DNA from: Nageia nagi
Lineage: Eukaryota; Pinophyta
Assembly: GCA_050084985.1 (NCBI GenBank)
Contig: JBITNC010000002.1
Location: forward strand, 21,452,001 to 21,516,000
DNA length: 64,000 nt
Direction: 5' to 3'
Part shown: positions 1 through 12,900 of the stretch, in pieces
Numbering within the stretch: the stretch's first letter is position 1
How the letters are laid out: each line of letters begins with the position of its first letter
Notes under the pieces: model-generated
Databases searched by the model: none
The model's input: only the letters and a program-made list of their open reading frames with translations
Told to the model about the DNA's origin: nothing
Program-made: the position numbers and the translations under genes

Positions 1-305
1 ACGATCTCTGTCTAATACATGTTCATTGATTATTATAGCGTCCACTAACCCAACACCAGATAAACGTTAACCATAACCCTAGAGTAATCCAGCCATTATA
101 CATATAATGCTTAGTTAGTTGCATATTTCTAGAAGAAAACAAAGTCAAATTTTATTTAATAACCTTCTTAGAAAACCAAGCATATTCTTTTAATTATGTA
201 AAGTTATAATAGCTACTTTTAAAAATATGAAAACAAACATTAAACACTGTTAAATGGTAAACCCCATTCATAACAATAAGAAACTGAAGGTAGGATCACT
301 TTCAC

Positions 306-374
306 CTTTCTCTCTTTAGGTTTCTTTGTTGTTATTTGCTCATCACCCTTCCTTCGTTTCCCATTTTCTTTCTT
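306..374 (-). CDS. DUF3755 / Myb-like protein, coding exon 3
   Basis: Short exon of 69 nt in phase 0, preceded on the minus strand by a pyrimidine-containing acceptor ending CTGCAG (375-380) and followed by the donor AAAG/GTGAAAG at 305-304. It encodes KKENGKRRKGDEQ and a Lys/Thr-rich run ending KERK. In DUF3755 proteins a basic KKENGKRRK-type segment directly follows RCRWM, so the join to exon 2 is well supported. The basic run may act as a nuclear localisation signal (inference). Later exons, which carry the C-terminal half of the protein, must lie left of base 1. Confidence 0.82.
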
Positions 375-1479
375 CTGCAGAAAAATATAGCCTTGTTAAG
401 ATGTATCGTCTATAATACTATGCAGTATATGAACTATACTCCATCAATGATTCATCACAATAATTCTGGAAAAAGAACTGGAATAGATTCAAAGATGACA
501 AGAATCAATTTTAGAATCAAGATCATGTAATGGCAGACAATAGTTTCCTCACTTATTACGCTGTTAGGAAAAAGAATTCTTCATGCTGATGCATAAGTGA
601 TTGAAAGATCATGTTGACAGATAAGCAGAATTCCAAGAGAAACACAAAGGAAAATAATACTTTATGGACTTAACTTGAGCAGAGCACTTGCACTGTTGCA
701 TACATACAATATCTATCTTATAGTGTCAGAGGTGAAAACTCTTAACCAAGTTTCCATTGAGCACCCCTAGGTGGAAAACAAGTACCTCAAAACTTGGATG
801 GATTAGAAAAGTCTTGGTTTATTTATATTAATCAAATTTTAACCAATGAATATAAGACAAGTACAAATTTGAATATACAACAAAAAAAGGTGAAGTGAAA
901 TGTCACCATGTTCTCGCAAGGGTGTCTCATACACCCATAAGTTTACTTGGTAGGTAGTGACTTATAACTATGACTTTACACTTAACTTCTATTGGGTTCA
1001 CAACCCCGAGGTAAAAGTCCCTTGCCTAGTGATCAGTGGTGATATTCCTAGATCTAAGTCAGTTCCATGACATCTTATTCTAGATTTACAATCAAATTGG
1101 TATGTAATTAGATGCCAAGAAATTTTGTTCTGCTTATTCCATCTCTTATCCTTCTTGTAATAGTCAAGATTCAATCCATAAAACTACCCTCTTACTTGAT
1201 CACACTATTACTTATTTAAGAATTCAGTATGAAAAGAGTGTTAACCTTCCATCTTCAAATTTTTGCCTCAAGAGAAGCAAGACCTCTCAATCTCATCATG
1301 GATGAAAGGTATATAAAGAAATCTTCTTCAAACTTCTTCCACACAGCATGCATCTCTATAGACATATAGTCATATCTATTGCAAGTTTTCACAAAGTAAG
1401 CATCTTAATAAATTTACTCAAGTCTAGCAGAACACTTTGCTTTTGAACCAAAATAATAAGCTACTAATGCTAAAATAAA

Positions 1480-1900
1480 GCTGCAATTAGCTTGTTAGGG
1501 TTCTTGAAACAAAGTCATGCCTCAGGATATAGCTTCATTGATTCCTTTAGTGTTCTCACCTTGCCTTGCAAGACATTAAAGGAGGGCTTTTGTGATCATG
1601 AATCTGTCAAACTAATATGTCAAACATTTTCAACAGGAATACTAGCCCATGCAGACATTAATTTTTATATAACCAAGTCTGTTTCTGTAGAAAAAGCATC
1701 TCCCACCTTGCTAATGCTCTTCCAATTTTCTTTGCTCTTTTTGGTTACAGCAATTTGTGCCTTCAACTTCATTCTTGCATTCAAATAGTTCTTTTCCAAC
1801 TCTTTCACCTTGCAATCACATAGTTCTTTTCCAACTATTTAGCCCCTTGAATAAAATTGCATATAAGAAAATTGCTTCTCAGGAATGGATCTCATTCACA
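1480..1900 (-). pseudogene. Degenerate coding-like stretch, unidentified
   Basis: On the minus strand this stretch reads as a mostly open, Lys/Glu-rich protein (for example KSWKKNYLNARMKLKAQIAV and later VRTLKESMKLYPEA), interrupted by several stops. A short part (KELEKNY-like) is present twice, from a direct repeat containing AGTTCTTTTCCAACT near 1790-1840. It could be a remnant of a captured or inserted gene in intron 2. I do not recognise a family, and it may be chance. Confidence 0.25.
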
Positions 1901-3358
1901 TCTACAAAGTGCAGAGGCAATTTACCAACTGAAACCAACAACTTCAATGGACCAACACAACCATAAAGGAAGAATACTAGAACAATCAACCATGTAACAA
2001 TAGTTGAGTTTTCTTTTGGGTTAATCAATACGAATTTTTGTCTTGTGTTCATTGATGTATTATTCAATTGACTAAACTTAACTAAGTTTTTCCCATGGCT
2101 CCTAATGTTGACTCAGATCTTGTCTTCATGTATGGTATCCTTGTTGATAAGATAAGCCAAAGCCAACTTACTTCTTGAGTTGATTAAAAGAACACTGCCT
2201 TAAAATGTATCAATTTAATCTTCATTTTCTAATCTATCAAATTAAACACGACATTTGTTATTTTTCATGTTTTCATTTAGCTTTTAAATAGCTGTTAATG
2301 GTTACAGACATTTTACGTTTTCAATACATGTATTTAGATTAGAGATTTTTATTATTGTCCCCTTCCATATCATTTTCTTTGTCTTTATTGAGCATGTTTA
2401 ATGTCATTTACTTATATAATTATAGAGTCGGCTGTTGAAGACAGACATATAAACGTAGGGACATTTTGGCTCCCCACCCTCCATCCCCTTGGCTGCCATT
2501 GTAGTTATGCCTCTCAGCATAATTAGCCATCAGGACTTATCAAGTTTCACCAAGATATTGCGGAGGTACATCACAATTTGTTCTACATCAAAAATGATAC
2601 ATCTCACCTTATTTAATATTCTCCATTTCTACAATCTAATTTCCTATCAACAAGAAAGCCCTTGGTCTATTGGAAATAGCATGAAATGTTTATATTGAAG
2701 ACCAAAATAGTAGGCTCTTCTCTGAGAAGATTACAACTTCTAATTATTTTCAAGACTATGATAAACACATTAATAGAGCCAAATAGGGGAGAAAAGTTCT
2801 AACTAAGGGACAGAAATTGTAATAAGAAAATTAAAAAACAATAACTACATACTAGCATATATGGAGTTTGAAAGAGATAATAGAAGCATTCCCTTGCCCA
2901 AAGTCATATTGATTTATAAAAAAGGCTAGAACACACTATAAATCGGGTTGATTGATCTCCACCTAGACTGAGCATGTTTTCTTCGGGTCTTTTGTTCGTT
3001 TTGAATTCCTTTGTTAGGGCTTAGCCCTTCTATTGTTTTCAGCAAGTTACTTTGTTTGTTTTTTAGCTTGGGTCACTAGGGCCCCACATGCTACTTTGCA
3101 CACTTGTACCTCCCAGTCCCATTGACCACTTTTCATCAGCCATGGACATTAATATATTTTCTTTCTTACTCAAAATGAATTCTATAGTTTCACAGTTTAT
3201 GCAAAAGTTTCACTAAATTTTTATCTCAACTTCTTTGTTGTTTTCAAGAGGAGGAAATGTTGATAATCTTAAAGGAAAGTGTGTGTATCACTGGCTTTGA
3301 TGCTGAAATCACATTCAGTATTATATATTCAATGCAAATGTTTTTGTTTCAACAGGAG
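1901..3358. other. AT-rich intron sequence, no gene seen
   Basis: No coding region, LTR or recognisable repeat was found up to the insertion site of element A. A short segment near 3250-3300 (containing TTGATAATCTTAAA) has an imperfect copy just right of element A at 17866-17930. The two copies would have lain about 100 bp apart before A inserted. Confidence 0.4.
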
Positions 3359-3856
3359 TGAAGGATTTGCAATATAACTAAAACAATCCTAAACTACCAA
3401 GATCACATGGAAACTCACTCTAACATAAGAAACTCAAGCATAAGCAATTTCACAAAGTAACTCGAAGTAAAATGGTTTCTTCAACTTGGAGTATATCTAC
3501 TAACTAGATCTTACTTCATTCACAAAGACAACTCTCTTACAATTCTCCTAACTTCATCTCCTAATCACTATCCTAGAGCATAACTTCACTTCACTAATTG
3601 GTATATGATCCAATGAGGGAGCCTTCTATTTATAGGCCAAAATCCTTCTTTGGATCACCCTTTTACCCAATGTACAAAAGCATGACATGCACATCCTTTT
3701 ACCTAAGGGGCATGCTCATTACATGGAGTGTAAGACAAGTTACATTATCATATTCACTTAAATACTTAAGGTATCTAATGATACCCTTAAGTAGTAGTGA
3801 ATTTACATAAAAGATTATTACATAACCTTTACAATAATGCATTATACATTCCAACA
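3359..3856 (-). repeat. 3' LTR of element A
   Basis: 498-bp LTR; on the minus strand it begins TGTTGGAATGTATAATG and ends CCTTCA. It holds a TATAAATA-type box and a long U3 inverted repeat at 3753-3801. Its partner is 17358-17857. Confidence 0.95.
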
Positions 3857-4434
3857 CTCTCTCTTAATGCAATATTGGGATAAAGCGAATAAAAGAGAAA
3901 AAGAAAAGAAAATACGAGAGTTCTCCTCCAAATAAATACAACCAGAGATGAGAACTTTTTATATATTTGTGAAGTAAACAAGATCTAGTTTGAGACTCAC
4001 TACTTTGCCAAATACAATCATCAACTACAATCGGTTTCAATGTATATGAAGTAGTCATCCAACTGGAAGTCATGAAAAATCTCCAAGAGCCTGCATACCC
4101 AAAGTAAGTAACCTATAATCTCAAAGGAACCTGTAGGTCATAAGCAGCTCAAATAACAAGATCAGTTAGATGCAACATATTCATATCAACAAAGGATAAA
4201 TGAATCACACAAATGCCATCATGAACTGATCAATGGTGCACTATAAGTCATTACAAAGATGCTAAGCCAAAACTCATAGTCACCTGTTGTATATAAAACA
4301 TGTGTTAATTATCATTACAAAATAGAGCATGCACATAAGAGTTCCTAACATATGGATAACTGAATAGTGCCAAAAAACACATAAGAGTTCCTTACACATG
4401 GATAACTAAATAGTGCTAGATTGGCCAATCTTTT

Positions 4435-4505
4435 TGCTTTAAAAATTTGTACAACAAGTTCCTCACGCAAAGCGAACTTACCACAAAGGTGTACAACAAA
4501 ATCAA
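4435..4505 (-). repeat. Single copy of the 49-bp unit in element A
   Basis: TTGTACAACAAGTTCCTCAC and AAGCGAACTTACCACAAAGG match the D/E minisatellite unit, present here about once. Confidence 0.8.
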
Positions 4506-4572
4506 CACTATACAGCACAAAATCCTCCTAAGAGTGAAGTTGTCATCACAAACATGAATTCAATACAAGAAT

Positions 4573-7500
4573 TCAAACTTCACTCCTCCTTGAGGGCAAC
4601 TTCACCAACCCAATAGCATCCCTAAGCTTACAAAACTGAACTTCCGGGAGGGGCTTGGTGAACAAATCAGCAAAGTTCAAAGTGGATGGACAATACTCCA
4701 AGTGTATGATGCCATCAAGAACCTTCTCCTGATAAAATGTGCCTGGATTTGTTTTGTTCTCTGATGGAACACAAGATTCTTAGCCAATGAGATCATCGAC
4801 TTATTGTCTGAAGAAATCAAATATGAGCCACCTTGCTTATACCCAATTTCTTTTAGAAGATGCCTTAGCCAAATGGCTTCCTGGGCTACAACAAACATGG
4901 CACGGTATTCAACTTCTGTAGTGGAAAGAGAAACAGTAGGCTGCTTCTTGGAAGCCCAAGAGATAGCATCTAAACCAATGCTAAACACATACGTAGAAGT
5001 TGATTTCCTATCATCTCTATCTCCCCTATAGTCAGAATTTGAGAATCCAGAGAGAACAAACAAAGGCAACTTAGAATACTTGAGAGCAAGATCCTTAGTC
5101 CCTGCAACATACCTTAAGATTTGCTTAACAGCATTGAGGTGCTCAACATATGGTTTTTGCATGAATCGTGCCCTTAGATTCACTGCAAAGGCAATATCTG
5201 ACCTGGAATTAATCAAATACAAAAGACTACCAATTAATTGTCTATAAGTTGTAGCATCAGCCAACTGAGAGTTGGAGCTCAGAGAAACAATGATTCCAAG
5301 AGAGACTAGGATTGCAGCACATCTACCCTCCTCCATTCCAAACTTCTGCAAGATGTCTAATATATACTTAGATTGACTAAGATAAGTACAATCCTTATAT
5401 TGGTATACTTGCATTCCAAGGTAGTAGTGCAAAAGATCAAAATCAGTCATTTCAAACATTGCGTTAAGTTTGGATATGCACTCTTGAATGATTTCATCAT
5501 TGTTCCCAGTAATCAAAAGATCATCCACATAAAGGAGAATCAAGACCACGTCTTTTTTTTAATTGAGCACATATAGATCGAAGTCAGAAAAGCACTTGAA
5601 GAATCCCATGTCTGCAAAAAATCCTAAAATCTTCTTATATCAGGCTCTAGGTGCTTGCTTAAGTCCATACAATGACTTCTTTAGCTTGCACACAAATGAC
5701 TCTTTGCCTTCCACAATAAACCCTTCTGGTTGATTCATGAAGATTTCCACATCTAAGTTACCATTGAGGAATGCACTCTTGACATCGAGTTGAAAAACTT
5801 TCCATTCTTGAGTTGCAGAAAGAGCAAGGATAATTCTCGCAATAGGCATCTTTGCTATAGGAGCAAAGGTTTCCTCATAATCTACACTGTATTTCTAAGC
5901 AAAACCTTTGGCTACTAACCTTGCCTTGTATTTCTCAATATCCCCAATAGAATTGAACTTGACCTTGTAAATCCACTTATTGCCAATCACATTCTTCTAA
6001 TTGGGATAAGGAACCAAATCCCAAGTTTCATTTTTCATAAGCGCCTCATACTTCACTTTCATAGCTGTCATCTAACACTCGTGCTTAGAAGCTTCTTTGA
6101 AAGTTGAGGGCTCATGCTTGTTGTCAATCTTGGCAAATAAGGATTTGTTCAAGGTCATGCTCCTTGTTACCCTTTGAGTTGGAGAATTTTGCTCTTGAGG
6201 TGACTTGTCTACATCAATATCCAACCAGCTAGGTGCAACTGAAAAGTCCTCTTGATCATCTATATCCTCATTAGAAACAAATTTTTTAGGAAGTTCATTG
6301 AACTTGACATCTCTTGAAACGATCACTACTTTATAGGATGGAGAGTAGAGCCTGTAACCTCTATGTTGACTATCATAACCCATAAAGATGCATTTTTCAA
6401 CCCTTTGGTCTAACTTTTTCCTTTTCTCATAAATAATGAAGGAGATTTCTTCACAACTAAACACCCTAAGGTGAGAAATGTTAGGTTTTCTTCCTAACCA
6501 TGCCTCAAAAGGAGTTTTACCTTGAACGGCTTTTGTGGGACACCTATTCAAGGTGTAAATAGCAGTGCTTATAGCTTCACCCCATAAGAAACTAGGAAGA
6601 TTACCCAACATGCATCTAGCCATCTCCATAATTGTCCTATTTTTCCTTTCGACAACACCGTTCTGTTGAGGAGTGTATAGAATTGTAAATTGCCTCTTAA
6701 TTCCATACTTAGCGCAATAGACATTGAATTCATTACTATTATATTCTCCCCTATTATCTGATCTCAACATCTTGATTTTAAGATTAGTTTGATTTTCAAC
6801 TAAGGCTTTAAAATTCTTGAAACTTTCAAAGGTTTGATCCTTGTACTAAAGTAGATACCCAAAGGTCATCCTACTAAAGTCATCAATGAAGGTCAAGATG
6901 TAAGATGCTCCTCCAAGCGACTTAGTCTGAAACGGATCCATCAAATCTGAATGCACAAGTTGAAAAGGTTGAGATGCTCTTGTTGCCTTATCTTTTTCAA
7001 ACTTTTGCCTATGCATCTTATCAAGGATGCACTTCTCACATAGACCAAATTGAAGGTAAAATGGAAGGTAAACCTTCCACAAGTTCTTGATCTTTTATAA
7101 CTTGAATACTATTGTGGTTAAGGTGCCCTAAACGTTGGTGCTAAAGATTACCTCTAGAACACACACTTGTAGCAAGACACATCTTTGATGGAACTTGATC
7201 CACAATGTAAAGATCATCTTTCACTAATTCTTTAACCAAAATGGCAAGTTCTTTCTTCATGCACGAGTATCCTTTTTTAGCAACTTGGATCACGAAAACA
7301 AGATTCATCCTAAGCTTAAAAACATAGAGCACATTATCAAAAATCTTCATGTGAATCAACACACTTCCAATTCCTTAGACTTCAAGAGTAGAGTTATCAC
7401 CTATCACAACTGCATCTTTTCTATACTTGTGAAAGTTTTCAAACTTTTTCCTTTCAAAACAAAAGTGATTAGTGCAACCAGAGTCAACAATCCAATCAGA

Positions 7501-8533
7501 CGAAAAAGTGTGAGACATAGAGTAAAACGCCGCATTAAAACCAGCTTGAATATTCTTCTTTCCTTTGAAGTTCTTTACATTTCCATTGCCTTTGTTCTTT
7601 TCCTCTCTTTTCTTTTTGTAGCAATCAACTTCTTTGTGACCTTGAATGCCACAATAGTTACAATTATCATCAAACTTTTCTTTAGGATATGGATTGTTTG
7701 CTTTGTCTTTTCCATCTCTTTGCTTGAAATGGTTGTTGTTACCGTTGTTCCTACTGTTGTTGTTGTTGTTCCTGTTGTTGCCATTGTTCCTGTTACTGTT
7801 GTTGCCATTGCCTCTTTTCTCAAACCTTTTGGAGAAAGAAGGATAAGATTTCTTTTGATTGTTGAACTTCTTCTTGAAAGGAGTTTTGGTTGCTCCAAGA
7901 GCAACGTTATTATCCTTAGAAGAAGAAATCAACACCTTTTTATTAAGAGTTTCCTCATGCTTCAAAAGGAGCCTAGAAAGGTTTTCAACAGAGAAGACTT
8001 CTTCATCATCAAGCCTTGTTTCTATAACCATCACAAAATTTCCAAACTTTGAAGAAAAGCTTTGAAGAATGATGAAGACCATGAACTCATCATTGATCCA
8101 ATTGCATCCACAAGATCCAATTGCACCCACAAGCAACAAGTTGGATCCTTAGGTTAATGATTTTGTTCAAGTAGATGGCAACATTTTCATCTTTCTCTTG
8201 ACGAGATTGAAGCAACTTTTGAAGAATGGTAAACCTTCTTGAAAACTTTGAGCCAAGGTAAATTTGCTTAAGCTTATCCCAAGCTTCCTTTGCTGAGGTT
8301 GAAGAGAAAATCATCAGAAGCACATCATCTGAAACTACACGAAAGATCATGGAGGTTACCAACTCATTCTTCGTGTTGTAAGCCTCTAGTGCCTTCTCAT
8401 CTATAGGAGGTACAAGGTTCTCATTCACTGTTTGCCAAAGCTTCCTTGCCTACAATTCAACTTGCATCCGACGTTTCCAAATTCCAAAGTTGGAACCATC
8501 GAGAATGTGTTTGGGTAAAAAGAAGTCTCCCAT
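4573..8533 (-). pseudogene. Element A copia gag-pol, broken
   Basis: Polyprotein relic starting at ATG 8533 and ending at TGA 4573-4575. In order: gag (8533-7680) with an Asn/Gly-rich low-complexity run (about 7736-7806); a complete CCHC zinc knuckle CNYCGIQGHKEVDCYK (about 7613-7668); a protease core with WIVDSGCTNH; integrase with FIDDFSRMTFGYLL and TPQQNGVVERKN; RT with LLYVDDLLITGN (about 5540); and RNase H ending near 4573. It carries many stops and frameshifts. One frameshift comes from a 19-bp tandem duplication at 8096-8133 (GATCCAATTGCA repeats). The element cannot make a full polyprotein. Confidence 0.93.
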
Positions 8534-8739
8534 TTGCTACATAAGAGTGTGAAAAACTAATAAGCATGTGGTTCAAATAACAACTTTATATGTTCAGTTT
8601 TAACCAAGTACATGTTACATTTAATTAACTAAGACATGCTTGATTTGATTCATAAGTGCAAATATTTTACAACTCAAATAATAACCCATGTACCCAAATC
8701 ATCTCTCATCTCAAGAATCATAGATGTAGAATGACATTG

Positions 8740-9230
8740 TTAAAGTTTGTTTTCTTATCTAAAATTAAGCCTTCACCTGGATGCCCACACAAGAGGAGCC
8801 CAAGTACTATCAATCCTCAACCAGTTCGCCTTGGTCAATATTATACTTTCTCACAAGGAGAAGTACATACTATTTTCTAAGGTTATGATGTTTATTGGAT
8901 CGGATAAATTATTAATCTTGATTAGATTTCAAGTTGTCCTCCTCTGTTATCAAGATAATCCCTGAATGAATCTGCGAACATATGGTATCACTACACACAT
9001 GTCTGTCCATCTATTGGTGTTATGTCCAAACCAACAAAAGACTTAGGGGCAATTAAGAAATACGAACTTTTCACCACTTGGATCGTCAGACATAAAGGCT
9101 CCAATCCGCCTGTCCTCACCTCATGGCTCCCCAAGCAACTCATTGCGGAATGTACGTGCGGATGTGTTCATTTTAGAGGGTTGCTCATATCAATGTTTGC
9201 ATTTTTGTTTACATAAGCAAATAAAGTAAA
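8740..9230 (-). other. Conserved leader block upstream of gag, element A copy
   Basis: Non-coding block just upstream of gag, present also in C (30780-31225), D (34935-35380) and E (57640-58110). Shared strings include GAGCCACGAGGTGAGGACAG and GTGTAGTGATACCACATG. It stays recognisable where neighbouring leader sequence does not. Its role is unknown; an RNA packaging or translation signal is possible. Confidence 0.6.
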
Positions 9231-9514
9231 AGTGCAAAACATGAAGTAAAAGAGCATAAATAAAACATCATCCATTTGTAACTTGGAACCTTAAGAGTCC
9301 AATGGGTTTTGTTTAATAATTCTTAAAGGACATCTTTACACAAATCCATAGTTTGCACAAGTTCATTCATTAATTTTGCTTAAGGAATAACATGCATCAT
9401 TTCCATAGTTTGCACAAGTTCATTAACTTTGCATAAACATGCATCATTTCCATAGTTTTTAGAGAGGCATAAAAAATTTCTAAATGATAAACATGCATTC
9501 TAAGCATAAGGATC

Positions 9515-9797
9515 TGTGAAGAATTGCAGGGAGAGCAATTCAACCCAGAAAACAAGGAGATGCAAGACACCACAAAAACCAGAAGAGAAGCTGAAATCCT
9601 CAAAGTGATTCGTTACGAATTTGAGAATTAAGCTCAGAATAAATAGAGCAAAATACAAACTAATTTACAACAGCATGCTAACCATGCAAGAGCAAAATGC
9701 ACAAGTAGACAAATATGTGGTTATACGTAACAGCCCAGCTAGAATAATAAAAACTAAGGAAAAACTAATTTACCCTAGTGAACTTAATATTCTAACA
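9515..9797 (-). repeat. 3' LTR of element B
   Basis: 283 bp, TGTGAAG...CTAACA on the plus strand; on the minus strand it begins TGTTAGAATATTAAG. It is preceded on the minus strand by a PPT. Confidence 0.96.
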
Positions 9798-9808
9798 CCC
9801 CCCCCTTA
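9798..9808 (-). other. Polypurine tract of element B
   Basis: On the minus strand AAGGGGGGG lies immediately before the 3' LTR and primes plus-strand DNA synthesis. Confidence 0.8.
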
Positions 9809-9982
9809 AGTGAACAAGGAAAGAAAGTGGCATACCCACAAAAATGAGTCCCGGCAACAAAGCCTGATCAGGTACTCATGCACAATATGTGCAAAAAAGT
9901 CTACTACAAGATGATGAAAAAACCACATGGGAAAAAACCATCTCACAATGGATGAGGAAGGATGGAGAGGAAGATGTCCTCA

Positions 9983-12900
9983 TCAACACCCCCCAAGGAC
10001 AACTTCCTTCACCCCAAGCAAGCCACGTAACTGAAGAAAACGAGGTGCTGCAAAGGATTTAGTGAAGATGTCCGCAACCTGGTCTGCTGTAGGAATGTAC
10101 TCCAAGCTGAGAATGCGATCCTGAATATGCTGACGGATGAAGTGCATGTGAACCTCAATATGTTTGGTGCGCTGATGCTCAACAGGATTACGCGAAATAT
10201 GAATCACGTTCTGATTATCACACCAAAGAACTGTGGTCCTAGACTGAGAAAATCCAAACTCCTCCAATAATTGTCAAAGCCAAAGTGCCTCCTGACTCGC
10301 ATAAACAGCTGCTCGGTATTCTGCCTCAGTTGATGAAAGTGCAATAGCCTGTTGCTTCTTGCACGACCAAGCAATAGGAGAAGAACCAAGACAAAAAACA
10401 TAGCCAAAAGTAGAACAACGATCATCAGAAGAGCCAGCCCAATCAGAATCGGTATATCCACTCAACACTAGATCACCTCTCATGTAATGCAGACCATAGT
10501 GAGTAGTGCCCCTCACATATCGAAGAATCCTCTTGGCTGCCTGCCAATGAGACTCATGAGGGGTCTGTGCAAAACGTGAAACAAGCCCAACAGCATATGA
10601 AATGTCTGGTCGAGTATGAGTGAGATAGAGAAGACTCCCAACCAACTGGCGATACAAAGTAGCATCACACAATGGTGAAGTGCAAGAGGAAGTCAAAGTC
10701 ACTCCACTCTGAAAAGGTGTTGGAGAAGGATTACAATCAGCCATCCTAAACCGATGAAGAAGATCCAAGGCATATTTCTGCTGAGAAATAAAAATCCCTG
10801 TATCCATCTGTGTCACCTGAAAACCAAGAAAGTAGTGGGCCAAGCCAAGATTTGCCATCTCAAAGCGCTCAGAAAGAGCTTGCTGAACTGCCTGAATGCA
10901 AGAACATGAAGTGCTAGTGAGAAGAAGGTCATCTACATACAACACCAAAATAGTGATATCTGCTCCATGTCGCCAAATATAGACTGTAGGGTCAGAGGAA
11001 CATCGAACAAAATCAATGGAGAGAAGAAAAGTGTCCATCTTCTCATACCATGCCCTAGGAGCTTGTTTGAGGCCATAGAGTGATTTCTTAAGCCTACAAA
11101 CAAGTGCAGAATCCTGGACAAAACCGGCAGGCTGCTCCATATAGATCTCCTCATGCAAATCACCATGCAAAAAAGCACTCTTCACATCCATCTGAAACAC
11201 TGACCATCCTTGAGCAGCAGCAAGAGCAAGTACAAGGCGAACAGAATCCATCTTGGCTACAGGAGCAAAGGTCTCAGAATAATCAATCCCTTCAACCTGT
11301 GAGAACCCCTTAGCAACAAGACGAGCCTTATACTTGTCAATGGAACCATCAGCTGCATACTTGGTTCGGTACACCCATTTACATCGAACCAACTTCCTCC
11401 CATGAGGTAAAGGAAAAAGCTCCCAAGTATCATTCTTCATCAAAGAAGAATACTCAACTGCCATAGCATCATCCCACTCTGGCAAACCATGGGCCTCTGA
11501 AAAAGTCTCTGGATCACCTGAATGTGCCTGACCAACAAAACTAGAACCAGTGGAATGGCGACGAGGAGGAAGATCCTTAATGAAAGGTGTTGCATCCTCA
11601 AGTGTAGAGCGAGCCCATTTGGGCATGCACCTACCATCAGTGGAAGAAGATGCAACATCAGGACGAGAAGAAGGAGCTATAGCAGGTGGTGGAGATGGAG
11701 AATCAATAGATGATGTAGAAGCAACAACCTCAGGAATATTTTCTCCATGAAGGATCTCAGGAGATGTGTCATGGGAGTCAGGTAAGACCAAGGAATGAGA
11801 AAAAGAGGGAGAAGTAGGAAGGCACTCATCAAACTGAACATGAGTGTGGAAGAAAAGATCATGGGTGTCAGGATCAATCAATCTATACGCCTTCATATCC
11901 TCACTATAACCAACAAAAATGAGAGGCTTACTCTTCTTTTCCAAGGCCTTACACTTGCACTTCGGAATGAAGGCCCAAGCATGACTACCAAATACTCTGA
12001 AGCGTGACACATCAGGCTTGGTTCCACTCCAAGCCTCTTCAGGAGTCATATGATCAACAGCCCGATGAGGAGTACGATTCTGAATGTAGTTCGCACAATT
12101 GACTGCCTCAACCCAAAAAATAGGAGGCAAGTCTCGAGAATGCATCATACAACTAGCCATCTCCTTCAATGTTCTGTTCTTCCTTTCTGCAACTCCATTT
12201 TGCTATGGGGTGTGGGGAACTGAATGCTGATGAATTATACCATGCTTTTGAAGGAACTCTGAAAACTCAGTACTGAAATACTCCCCCCCATTATCTGTGC
12301 GAAGCTTCTTAATGCAACTAGAAGATTGATTCTCAACCAAAGCCTTGAAAACTTTGAAATGAGCAAAGACATCACTCTTGTACTTGAGAAAATACACCCA
12401 AGTACGTCTCGAGAAATCATCAATGAATGTAAGTGCATATCGAGCTCCAGTGAAGGAAGGGTGTGGAAAAACCATCAAGTCACTATGCACCAACTCTAAA
12501 AGAGAAGATGCACGATTGGCATTACCTTTAGGAAAAGGATCTTGGTGTTGTTTCCCAAGAGCACAACCAAGACAAACACCATCAGAACAAGACACCTTAG
12601 GTAAGCCAATGACCATATTATGAGCATGCAACTCCTACAAATATCCATAGTTGAGATGACCAAACCTCTCATGCCAAAGTCTACTCACAGAATCTGCATG
12701 GGAAACCAACCCAGTACCTGAATCATCATCAAATCCCTTAAAATGATACAACCGTAAGGAATGATCAACATCACCATGAGCAATAAGGGATTGGGGTTCA
12801 TTCAAACTCCGTATCTCAAAATCATCAGGAGTGAACAACACAGTCCTCCCCCCCCAGTATTACAAATCTGATAAATGGAAAGAAGGTTGGAAGAGAGCTC

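Noticed and set aside
7575-7904. 109-residue Thr-rich frame on the minus strand
   Set aside because: A shifted frame of the Asn/Gly low-complexity part of element A gag.
7285-8052. 255-residue open frame on the plus strand
   Set aside because: It is antisense to the gag region of element A. Its Val-rich middle is the complement of the Asn-coding repeats, and it has no independent support.
12847-12854. Run of eight C's causing a frameshift in element B
   Set aside because: Not claimed as biological evidence by itself: a homopolymer of this length can be a sequencing error, so it is only listed as a break.
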